36,143 nt of DNA. Origin: Prevotella sp. GTDB taxonomy: Bacteria > Bacteroidota > Bacteroidia > Bacteroidales > Bacteroidaceae. The translations under genes and the position numbers were made by a program. A model generated the notes under the pieces. The model searched no databases, was not told the origin of the DNA, and was given only the letters and a program-made list of their open reading frames with translations. Of this stretch, positions 6,024-12,989 are shown in pieces. Where the stretch lies: contig JAGCNO010000159.1 in NCBI GenBank assembly GCA_017645905.1, forward strand, positions 1 to 36,143, given 5' to 3'. Every line of letters begins with the position of its first letter. Positions within the stretch are counted from its first letter, which is position 1.

Positions 6024-7639
6024 GTACGTTTCTGACATACGACCTGAAGGTGGCCGTTCTGGTAGCAGTGTTCTACATGTTCTACCGTCTGCTGCTAAGC
6101 CGCGAGACCTTCCACCGCGTGAACCGCGTGGTACTGCTTACCACGGCCGTGGCGTCGTTCGTATTGCCGCTGATGGTCATCACCATCCACAAGACGGTGG
6201 TGGTGAGCGGAAGCGCAGGGACCATCGGGCTCGGCGGACTGTCCGCTGTGGTGGAGGAGGCACCGACGCCACTCTGGCAAATGCTCGCCGTGGGGCTGTT
6301 CTTCGCCGGCATGACCATAACGCTGGGGCACACGCTGCTGAGCGTGCTCCGCGTGTGGCTGCTCATCCGTCGCTGCGAGCGCCATCCGCTGGCTGACGGC
6401 ACCGTCGTCTGCGTCGCCGACCGCGACCTGTCGCCCTTCAGCTGGATGCACTTCATCGTACTCTCACGAAACGACTACGAGACTGGCGAGGTCTCCATCC
6501 TCGCCCATGAACGGGGACATATCAGCCAGCGCCACTCGCTCGACCTGCTCCTCGTTGATACCCTCACCGCCCTGCAATGGTTCAACCCCGCGATGTGGAT
6601 GCTGCGCCAGGACCTGCGCGCCATCCACGAGTACGAGGCCGATGCGGCGGTGCTCTCTCAAGGCATCAATATGCGTCAGTATCAGTATCTGCTTATCCAA
6701 AAAGCCGTCAGCCGCTGCGGGTACTCGGTGGCAAACGGCATCAGTCACAGTACCCTCAAAAACCGCATAAACATGATGCTCAATAAGAAATCAAACCGCA
6801 GGAGCATGCTCAAGCTCCTCGCTCTGCTGCCCATCGTGGGCACCGTACTGGCCCTGCAGGCCGAGACCGTGAACGACTACGTCTACAGCGAGCCGCAAAA
6901 GAAGATTGTGAAGAAAGGCCGCAAGGCTGGACAAATCAAGGTGGGCGCCAACACCATCGAGGTGAAGACCGACTCGGCCGTCTACACCGGAGAGAACGTC
7001 ATGATGAACATCGACAAAGATGACGTTGCAGACGGCGAGCTGATAGTCATCGATACGATTGATGCCAAGGCCAACCCGCTCATTATCATCGACGGGCAGC
7101 GCGCCACGGTGGAACAGATGGATGCCCTCGACTCGAAGACCATCGGCCACGTTACCGTGCTGAAAGACAAGGCCGCCATTGAGCAGTTTGGCGAAGGCGG
7201 CAAGAACGGCGTCATCATCATCACCACGAAAAAGGAGCCAGTGTTGTTCCTCGGCAAGGCTAAGGTGGACAGTACCGGCATACAGTTTAAGGAGGCCGTG
7301 ATGGAAAGCCCGTCGGAGTACGAGGATGTCTTCGACGTGGTGGAGAAGATGCCTGAGTTCCCAGGCGGCGTCGAGGGAATGATGAAGTTCCTGACGGAGA
7401 ACGTGCGCTATCCCGAGCCCGCCCATAAGGCTGGCACCGAGGGCCGCGTGCTGGTGCAGTTCATCGTAGAGACCGACGGTACCGTCAGCAACGCCAAGGT
7501 GGTGAAGAAGGTGAGCGACGACCTCGACGGCGAGGCCATCCGCGTGGTCGGCTCCATGCCGAAGTGGAAACCCGGCACACAGAACGACCGGCCCGTGCGC
7601 GTTAAGTACACACTCCCCATCTCCTTCCGCCTGAAATAG
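6020..7639 (+). CDS. BlaR1-type M56 metallopeptidase fused to a plug-like segment and TonB C-terminal domain
   Basis: A 539-residue inner-membrane protein. Membrane helices are at about residues 9-26, 36-57 and 88-116. The M56 zinc site is HERGH at 163-167, with EYEAD at 204-208 supplying the third ligand. A further hydrophobic segment (about 265-280) is followed by a periplasmic region. About 353-405 (IIIDGQ...VTVLKDKAAIEQFGEGGKNGVIIITTK) resembles the start of TonB-receptor plug domains. About 445-539 is a TonB C-terminal domain (PEFPGGVEGMMKFLTENVRYP...GRVLVQFIVETDGTV...). There is no penicillin-binding sensor domain as in BlaR1. The likely role is to sense an envelope signal, cleave the BlaI-type repressor and possibly couple to outer-membrane receptors. 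It is translationally coupled to the repressor by ATGA. Confidence 0.9.
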   Translation: MSTFLTYDLKVAVLVAVFYMFYRLLLSRETFHRVNRVVLLTTAVASFVLPLMVITIHKTVVVSGSAGTIGLGGLSAVVEEAPTPLWQMLAVGLFFAGMTITLGHTLLSVLRVWLLIRRCERHPLADGTVVCVADRDLSPFSWMHFIVLSRNDYETGEVSILAHERGHISQRHSLDLLLVDTLTALQWFNPAMWMLRQDLRAIHEYEADAAVLSQGINMRQYQYLLIQKAVSRCGYSVANGISHSTLKNRINMMLNKKSNRRSMLKLLALLPIVGTVLALQAETVNDYVYSEPQKKIVKKGRKAGQIKVGANTIEVKTDSAVYTGENVMMNIDKDDVADGELIVIDTIDAKANPLIIIDGQRATVEQMDALDSKTIGHVTVLKDKAAIEQFGEGGKNGVIIITTKKEPVLFLGKAKVDSTGIQFKEAVMESPSEYEDVFDVVEKMPEFPGGVEGMMKFLTENVRYPEPAHKAGTEGRVLVQFIVETDGTVSNAKVVKKVSDDLDGEAIRVVGSMPKWKPGTQNDRPVRVKYTLPISFRLK

Positions 7640-7677
7640 CGAACAACGATAGTATCGCTCAGACTTTACGCTCAAAC

Positions 7678-7740
7678 TTTTTCAGCTTGTTGGAAGGCTG
7701 AAAAAAAGAGGGCACGGGGTGCATCATTGCGTCCCGTGCC
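7678..7740. terminator. Two adjacent hairpins between convergent genes
   Basis: Hairpin 1: TTTTTCAGC (7678-7686) pairs with GCTGAAAAA (7697-7705). Hairpin 2: GGCACGGG (7711-7718) pairs with CCCGTGCC (7733-7740). Read on the minus strand, hairpin 2 is followed by CTCTTTTTTT, a good intrinsic terminator for the gene 7767-8834. On the plus strand hairpin 2 is followed by TTCTT, so it may work both ways. Confidence 0.75.
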
Positions 7741-7766
7741 TTCTTACTGAGGGTTATGTGGAAATG

Positions 7767-8834
7767 TTATTTCTCCTGCATGAACGGCAGGTCTTCGGCC
7801 ATCTGGAGGATGGACTCGGCCAGGAGGGCGTTGCTGTCGCGCTGCCCGTTGATGGTGTTGTAAATGAAGATGAGCCCGTCGAGGCCGCGGCCCTGCTTGA
7901 GGGCATGGACAAGACAGAGGTTCTGCAGGGCAACATTGTCGGCCATAATATCTAGGTCGGTGATGGCCAGCTGTGAGAGGGCGAGCTGGTAGGCGTCCTC
8001 GGCGTTCTGCTCGACGAAGGCCTGGATGTCGCCCAGGGTCTGCAGACCGAAATCCTCGAGGATGGGCAGGAAGGGCATCATCGAAGTGTGGAAGAGCTCT
8101 GCCTGATTGACCGATGCGATGCGTTGGTTGAGCCGTTCGAAGGGTCTGATTTCGAGGAAGCTGCGGAAGGAGTCGGTGCTGAGGGGCACCTCGTCGAGGC
8201 GGCCGCTCTTCACCATGGCCTGCACCTGACGGCGATATTCGGTCATGGTGGTGCGCAGACGGCTGAACTCGTCGTCGGCCAGTTCGAGCATGCCGGCCAG
8301 ACGGCTGAACTGCCGGCGGAAATCGGGCGGTAGCTTCACGGCACCCTTGTAGCCGATGTCGTGCTCTATGGCAGACCAAACGTGCTGCAGGGCGGTGCGC
8401 ATCTGGATTTCGAACTTGACGGCGGCCATCTCCTTATTATCTGTACGAAGGCTGCAAATGTAGTGCAACGAGAGGTAGCCGAAGCTGTTAAGCTGGTGCA
8501 CCTTGCGCTTGTCAACGGAGTTCTTCCAGTCAACATCAAAGAGCTGCTTCACGATGACGGCTACCTTGTCCACGTCGTCGGTGTAGTAGGTGATGATGCG
8601 CAGTCCGACGAGGTCGGTGATGTCGTTCACCGTCTTGTATTTGTCGCCCTTGAGGTCAAGCTTGCCCTTCAGCGACGATTCGGCCTTGACGCGGTGCTCT
8701 ATGGAGCTAATTTCCACGTGTTGCTCACGTAGAGCCTTGACAAGCATGGTGTATGCCTGCTGTTCTATCTGCTCCAGCATGGGCCGTTGCTGCCTGAACT
8801 CTTCCAATAGCAGTTCGGTGTGCGGGTTTATCAT
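7767..8834 (-). CDS. RelA/SpoT-domain (p)ppGpp synthetase-like protein
   Basis: A 355-residue cytoplasmic protein with a stand-alone RelA/SpoT nucleotidyltransferase domain, without the N-terminal hydrolase domain or the C-terminal TGS/ACT domains of long Rel. Family motifs are HRVKAESSLKGKL (47-59), DLVGLRI with the metal-binding Asp (74-80), FGYLSLHYICSL (118-129), FEIQMRT (141-147) and HVWSAIEHD (151-159). These match small alarmone synthetases, which make (p)ppGpp from ATP and GTP/GDP. An additional 130-150 residue helical C-terminal region follows, longer than in the classic RelP/RelQ proteins. It lies 26 nt downstream of a STAS-domain gene and is probably co-transcribed with it. Whether it synthesises alarmones or a related product cannot be decided from sequence. 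Confidence 0.88.
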   Translation of the reverse strand: MINPHTELLLEEFRQQRPMLEQIEQQAYTMLVKALREQHVEISSIEHRVKAESSLKGKLDLKGDKYKTVNDITDLVGLRIITYYTDDVDKVAVIVKQLFDVDWKNSVDKRKVHQLNSFGYLSLHYICSLRTDNKEMAAVKFEIQMRTALQHVWSAIEHDIGYKGAVKLPPDFRRQFSRLAGMLELADDEFSRLRTTMTEYRRQVQAMVKSGRLDEVPLSTDSFRSFLEIRPFERLNQRIASVNQAELFHTSMMPFLPILEDFGLQTLGDIQAFVEQNAEDAYQLALSQLAITDLDIMADNVALQNLCLVHALKQGRGLDGLIFIYNTINGQRDSNALLAESILQMAEDLPFMQEK

Positions 8835-8860
8835 ATTGGGTGATTTGGTGGTTTGGGGAG

Positions 8861-9163
8861 TCAGGTGAAGTTGAAGAGGTTCGTGAAGCCTGTCAGGGCG
8901 AATACCTGGCGCAGGTCGTCGTTGATGCCGGTGATGGTCACCTGGCTTCCCTGTGGCTTGGCAGCCTTAAGCACGCCGAGCAGCAGACGGAGTCCACTTG
9001 ATGAGATGTAGTCGAGGGCGTTGCAGTCGAAGATGATGTCGCGGCCGTTAGCCTCGTACAGCGGGGCAAGGGCCTTTCCTGTCTCGGCGGCAGCAGCGGT
9101 GTCGAGGCGGCCTTCAAATACGGCCACCATCACTTTGTCGTTTTCTTGGATAGTCGTTTTCAT
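8861..9163 (-). CDS. STAS-domain protein (anti-sigma factor antagonist-like)
   Basis: A 100-residue single-domain protein matching SpoIIAA/RsbV-type antagonists: beta strands VMVAVFEGRLD, then DIIFDCNALDYISSSGLRLLL. The conserved phosphorylatable serine is in ISSSG (about Ser55). In other bacteria such proteins switch between free and kinase-phosphorylated forms to release a sigma factor or other partner. No cognate RsbW-like kinase or PP2C phosphatase is present in the window. It lies 26 nt upstream of the RelA/SpoT-domain gene and 121 nt downstream of pepD, from which it is separated by a low-complexity word. Confidence 0.9.
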   Translation of the reverse strand: MKTTIQENDKVMVAVFEGRLDTAAAAETGKALAPLYEANGRDIIFDCNALDYISSSGLRLLLGVLKAAKPQGSQVTITGINDDLRQVFALTGFTNLFNFT

Positions 9164-9169
9164 TTTTTT

Positions 9170-9270
9170 GGGGAGGGTGAGTGGTGAGGGGTAAGGGGTG
9201 GGAGGATAGTTTTTTGGGATGGTGAGGGAACCTCTAACTCCATCACCTCTCCGCCCTCACCCCCAAAGAT
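9170..9270. repeat. Low-complexity GTGAGGGG-type words between pepD and the STAS gene
   Basis: The spacer contains repeated GGTGAGGGG-like words near 9175-9210 and an opposing run of CCCTCACC near 9257-9264, which can pair with GGTGAGGG near 9219-9226. The same word type occurs in frame inside the 23178-26138 kinase gene. It could form a hairpin between the two genes. Confidence 0.5.
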
Positions 9271-9284
9271 TTGGTGGTTTCGGG

Positions 9285-10736
9285 TTAGATGCGTTTGAGT
9301 ACGAGCAGGAGATGATCCCAGACCATCTGAACGGTGGGGATGTGGAGACACTCGTCGGGGCTGTGCACGCCGCGCAGGGTGGGCCCGAAGGAAATCATGT
9401 CGAGCTGGGGATAGCGCTCGCTGAAGAGTCCGCACTCCAGTCCGGCGTGGATGCCGCGCACGATGGGCTCTTTGCCGAAGAGCTCTTTGTAGCAGGCCAC
9501 GACGGTGTCGCGCAGGTGGCTCTCGGCGCGCATCTTCCAGGCGGGATAGCCGTCGCTGTGCTTCACCTCGGCCCCGGCCAGCTGGAAGGTGGCGGAGATG
9601 GTGGCGCACATGTTGTCGAGGTTTGACATGACGTTGGAACGCTGCGATGCCAGGGCCGTGATTTCGTTCTCAGCCGTGTGTACCGAGGCGATGTTCGACG
9701 AGGTCTCGACAAGTCCGCCGAGGTCAGGGTCCTGGCAGATGGCGTAGATACCGTTGTCCACAGCCTGAAGCGCCCATACGAAGTTGCGTGCCGTAGAGGT
9801 GTCGATGACAGGCTCGGCGTCAGTGCTCTCCATGAACCATCCCATGTTCGGGTCGGTGACGTGGAACTCGTCCTCCACCTGCGAGGCAAAGATGTTCCAG
9901 TCGGCTTTCACGTTCTCCTTCACGTCGTTGGGCACGCCGATGACGAACATACCGTCGCGGGGAATGGCGTTGTGGAGTTTGCCGGAGTGGAACTGGGCAA
10001 GGCGCACACCTTCGTAGCGGTTCATGGTCTGGAAGAGGAAGCGGCCGAGGATCTTGATGGCGTTGGCGCGCTTCTTGTTGATGTCGTCGCCGGAATGTCC
10101 GCCGGTGAGGCCCTTCAGCTGAGCCTTCAGGAAGAAGAGCTTTGACGGGCTGGTCTCCCTACTGATAGCGAACTTTGCGGTAGTGGTACGTCCTCCGGCA
10201 CAGGATACGAACATCTCGCCCTCGTCCTCGGAGTCGAGGTTGATGAGGTATTCGCCGGTCATGAAACCGCTCTTCATGCCCTCGGCACCGGTGAGTCCCG
10301 TCTCCTCGTCGCGGGTGAAGACACATTCCAGCGGGCCGTGCTCGATGTCGTTGGCCTCGAGGATGGCCAGTTCTATGGCGCAGCCTATGCCGTCGTCGGC
10401 ACCGAGCGTGGTACCCTTGGCGCGCAGCCACTCGCCGTCGACGTAGGTCTGAATGGCGTCATGGTCAAAGTCGAACTCCACGTCGACCAGCTTGTCGCAG
10501 ACCATGTCCATGTGGCTCTGCAGGATGACCGTCTTGCGGTTCTCATATCCTGGTGTGGCACCCTTGCGGATAAGCACGTTGCCGGTCTCGTCGACGATGG
10601 TCTCCAGGCCGTGACTCTCACCCCACTGGCGGAGGTACTCTATCATTTTCTCCTCGCGCTTCGACGGGCGGGGAATGGTGTTGATTCTTGCAAACTGCTC
10701 GAATACTGACTTAGGTTTTAGTTCGTTGCTATTCAT
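9285..10736 (-). CDS. pepD: Aminoacyl-histidine dipeptidase (M20C family)
   Basis: A 483-residue cytoplasmic metallopeptidase of the PepD/carnosinase-like M20C type, which hydrolyses Xaa-His and other dipeptides. Zinc-site residues are visible: SHMDMV (His75, Asp77), TTLGADDGIGCA (bridging Asp about 114) followed by TRDEETGLTGAEGM (catalytic Glu-Glu about 144-145), and NLDSEDEGEMFVSCAGG (Asp about 174). The lid domain follows (GGHSGDDINKKRANAIK), and the C-terminus returns to the catalytic domain (VRGIHAGLECGLFSERYPQLDMISFGPTLRGVHSPDE), with the last conserved His in GVHSP. Length is normal for the family. A three-unit 22-nt array lies 60 nt upstream. Confidence 0.95.
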   Translation of the reverse strand: MNSNELKPKSVFEQFARINTIPRPSKREEKMIEYLRQWGESHGLETIVDETGNVLIRKGATPGYENRKTVILQSHMDMVCDKLVDVEFDFDHDAIQTYVDGEWLRAKGTTLGADDGIGCAIELAILEANDIEHGPLECVFTRDEETGLTGAEGMKSGFMTGEYLINLDSEDEGEMFVSCAGGRTTTAKFAISRETSPSKLFFLKAQLKGLTGGHSGDDINKKRANAIKILGRFLFQTMNRYEGVRLAQFHSGKLHNAIPRDGMFVIGVPNDVKENVKADWNIFASQVEDEFHVTDPNMGWFMESTDAEPVIDTSTARNFVWALQAVDNGIYAICQDPDLGGLVETSSNIASVHTAENEITALASQRSNVMSNLDNMCATISATFQLAGAEVKHSDGYPAWKMRAESHLRDTVVACYKELFGKEPIVRGIHAGLECGLFSERYPQLDMISFGPTLRGVHSPDECLHIPTVQMVWDHLLLVLKRI

Positions 10737-10798
10737 TTTCTTTTTAGATTTATAGAATTAGTAAGGGTTTACAAATAACATCAAATTTGGGGGTCGGA

Positions 10799-10859
10799 GA
10801 AAGAACGGCTTTTTCTCATAGAAAGAACGGCTTTTTCCCATAGAAAGAACGGCTCAAAC
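10799..10859 (+). repeat. 22-nt palindromic array B (3 units)
   Basis: Units at 10799-10815, 10821-10837 and 10843-10859, exactly 22 nt apart. The first two read GAAAGAACGGCTTTTTC; the third ends in a different right half (GAAAGAACGGCTCAAAC). Spacers are TCATA and CCATA. The array begins 63 nt upstream of pepD and ends 3 nt from the stop codon of the gene 10863-11489. Confidence 0.9.
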
Positions 10860-10862
10860 TTT

Positions 10863-11489
10863 TTACTTCCCTCGTTTGTCTACGTATTTGTATTCGCTAC
10901 CGTAGCGGTTTCGGGGAAATACGAAGACGTTGTCCTGTATACCGCCCGGACGGAAATTGCTGATGCTGATGTGTGCCCAGATAAAGGCCACCTTAATCTT
11001 GACGTGGATAGGGTAGAGCGTCTTGGGGTCGAGCGTCACCTTTGCCTCTTTGATGGTGCCCTTTGCCCCTTTGTGCTGTTTCAGCGTTAGCATGATGTTG
11101 TTGTCCTCGCGCTTCATGCTGTAGTCGAAGTCTTCGACGTCAAACTTGAACTTCCCGGAGTACTTGTCCTTCTTGTCCGAGTTGGCGTTGTGAATCTCTA
11201 TCGTCTTCTTCTTGCGGTATACCATGTAGGCCGTGACACCGTCGTTCCAGGTGTCCACACGCTCGTCGGTGAAACGTTGCTTCTTCCCCTTGTACGTTAT
11301 GGTGCCGCTGGTCTTGTAAATGCTGATGATGTTCACATCGTAGTGCAGGGAGCATCCTTGCGTGCCAAACACCATCTCGTAGACCTTGTCGAAGACGCGG
11401 CGGGCCTCAGCGGAATTCGTGTTTTTCTTTGCCGCACCGGCGGGCAACAGGCAAAGCACGGAGAGCAGTATGATGATAATACGTCTCAT
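10863..11489 (-). CDS. LolA-like secreted protein
   Basis: A 208-residue protein. The ATG at 11489 begins a signal peptide (MRRIIIILLSVLCLLPAGAA); a TTG four codons upstream would place the start inside the promoter region. The mature part has the pattern of LolA-like outer-membrane lipoprotein carrier domains: an N-terminal helix (ARRVFDKVYEMVF), then successive beta strands (LHYDVNIISIYKTSGTITYKGKKQRF, GVTAYMVYRKKKTIEIHN) and a late LDPKTLYPIHVKIKV segment. It would act in the periplasm on lipoproteins or lipids; the ligand is unknown. It has its own promoter box 9 nt upstream of the start and is followed at once by a 22-nt array. Confidence 0.72.
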   Translation of the reverse strand: MRRIIIILLSVLCLLPAGAAKKNTNSAEARRVFDKVYEMVFGTQGCSLHYDVNIISIYKTSGTITYKGKKQRFTDERVDTWNDGVTAYMVYRKKKTIEIHNANSDKKDKYSGKFKFDVEDFDYSMKREDNNIMLTLKQHKGAKGTIKEAKVTLDPKTLYPIHVKIKVAFIWAHISISNFRPGGIQDNVFVFPRNRYGSEYKYVDKRGK

Positions 11490-11498
11490 TTCGGGCGG

Positions 11499-11506
11499 CA
11501 AAGGTA
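11499..11506 (-). promoter_or_regulatory. -7 box TACCTTTG, 9 nt from the start codon
   Basis: Minus-strand TACCTTTG fits TAnnTTTG. It lies 9 nt from the ATG at 11489, implying a nearly leaderless transcript for the LolA-like gene and separate transcription from the M64 gene upstream. Confidence 0.6.
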
Positions 11507-11552
11507 CACATTTTATGTGAACTGACCAAAAATGAGGGGTATTTTTTAGAGT

Positions 11553-12989
11553 TTAGTGGCTGGTGTAGAAATCGGTGATGTCGATGATGGCCTTGGCGCA
11601 TACGGGGCAGAAGAGCTCTACCTCGTTGATTTTCATGCGACACTCCTGGGCCGGGCGGTAGACGCCCTTGGTCTGATAGCCACCGCCCTCGAAAACGCCG
11701 ACGCGCTGTGAGGCAGCGTTCAGCCGGCGGCGGTCATCGTCATTGCGCAGTTGGCGGTAGTTGGGCACAGAGGGGTCAAGTGGGGTAGGGATGGCCGTGC
11801 CCTTTGGCACCATGTCGCCCCATTTCTTCTGGAAGTCGTGTAGCGTCGTGAGGTTCGGCTCCCAAGGCTCGGTGTCGGCGGGGTACATCGACTCAGAGGC
11901 ATCACCGTAGTCATACTCGTCGCCCAGTCCGGCATAGCCGTGGCCGAACTCATGCACCAGCACCTGGCGGAACGTGGGGTGGTCGGAGGTGGAGACGTTC
12001 ACCTGGTTGTAGATGCCGCCACCGCCGTAGGTGTCGCTGTTTACCAGCACGATGATGTGCTCGAAGGGCACCCCGGCCAGCAAGTCGTAGATGCGGTGGA
12101 TGTCCTGCGACATGAGGTAGCGGTCAGAATAGAATGTGTCGTAATGGGTTGCTGCCGCCGTGCTGCGCCAACGGCCCAGATGGGGCACACTGGGGCCTGC
12201 CTCCTTCGAGGCGCTGGCCACAGCCACCACGTTGAAGCGGCTCTTCAGGCTCGTGAAAGGCTCATGGGCGAAGATGGCGTCCACTACATGGTTGCAGTCG
12301 TGGTAGAACTTGCCCATCTGCTGCTCTGTGTAACCCTCGGCCACAATGGCCAGGTCGATGCAGCCCGTGATGTCAACATCGGCATCGGGGTCGGCCTCCG
12401 TGGGGATGAAGTTGCGCGAGGTGGCGACGGGCAAACCGTTGTCCGCGTGTGTTGCTGCCCCGCCTTTCCAAACGTAGAAGTGGGGGATGCCAGTTTTGCC
12501 CATCGGCCGTATGAGAATGTCCGTCGGGTCTACGGTGTGGGTCATAGTGGAAGAGACCTTGCCGTGGAAGTCGAAGAGCGTCACAGTCACGTCGACGGGC
12601 TTTCGGGGGAAGGGCACATTGTAGCTTGTCTCGAAGGCCTTGTCCACCTGTCGCGCCTCTTCTGTGGCCTTCCATTCCTGGAAGAGCGTGGAGAAAGAGT
12701 GGGTGAAGAGTTTTTCTCCTGTCTCATGATCACGCAACACAATCTGTCCATTACCGCGAAGGAAGGTCTCGGCAAGACGAGACTTGCGTCCTGCCCATCG
12801 TGGCGAGCTGTAGGCCTGCTCAAAGAAGATGTGCTCGCTGGTGGCGTTGCCGGCAAAAACATAGTCCAGCCGCAGGGTGCTGTCGGCGAACCATTTATCA
12901 AACTGCTGGCCCCGTGCACCAGAAACAGTGCAGAGGGCTAGCAGCATAGAGAAAAGAAGTCTTGTTGATTTCATGGCCAGAAAGGTCAT
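11553..12989 (-). CDS. M64-family (IgA peptidase-like) secreted metallopeptidase
   Basis: A 478-residue protein with a signal peptide (MKSTRLLFSMLLALCTVSGARGQ). An N-terminal beta-sandwich domain (about residues 35-170) is followed by the M64 catalytic domain. The zinc motif is HEFGHGYAGLGDEY (about 345-358), an HExxHxxGxxDE arrangement. The C-terminus has the family's cysteine pattern (QECRMK and FCPVCAKAI). Family members include Clostridium IgA-cleaving proteases, but gut Bacteroidales copies usually have unknown substrates. The ATG at 12989 overlaps the MalQ stop as ATGA and would be coupled; the ATG at 12974 gives a cleaner signal peptide, so either may be used. Confidence 0.9.
   Translation of the reverse strand: MTFLAMKSTRLLFSMLLALCTVSGARGQQFDKWFADSTLRLDYVFAGNATSEHIFFEQAYSSPRWAGRKSRLAETFLRGNGQIVLRDHETGEKLFTHSFSTLFQEWKATEEARQVDKAFETSYNVPFPRKPVDVTVTLFDFHGKVSSTMTHTVDPTDILIRPMGKTGIPHFYVWKGGAATHADNGLPVATSRNFIPTEADPDADVDITGCIDLAIVAEGYTEQQMGKFYHDCNHVVDAIFAHEPFTSLKSRFNVVAVASASKEAGPSVPHLGRWRSTAAATHYDTFYSDRYLMSQDIHRIYDLLAGVPFEHIIVLVNSDTYGGGGIYNQVNVSTSDHPTFRQVLVHEFGHGYAGLGDEYDYGDASESMYPADTEPWEPNLTTLHDFQKKWGDMVPKGTAIPTPLDPSVPNYRQLRNDDDRRRLNAASQRVGVFEGGGYQTKGVYRPAQECRMKINEVELFCPVCAKAIIDITDFYTSH

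Noticed and set aside
6791-7675. 294-codon minus-strand frame opposite the M56/TonB gene
   Set aside because: His/Leu-rich antisense frame, no domain, no promoter box.
11940-12941. 333-codon plus-strand frame opposite the M64 peptidase
   Set aside because: Shadow of a gene with a clear HEFGH zinc motif.
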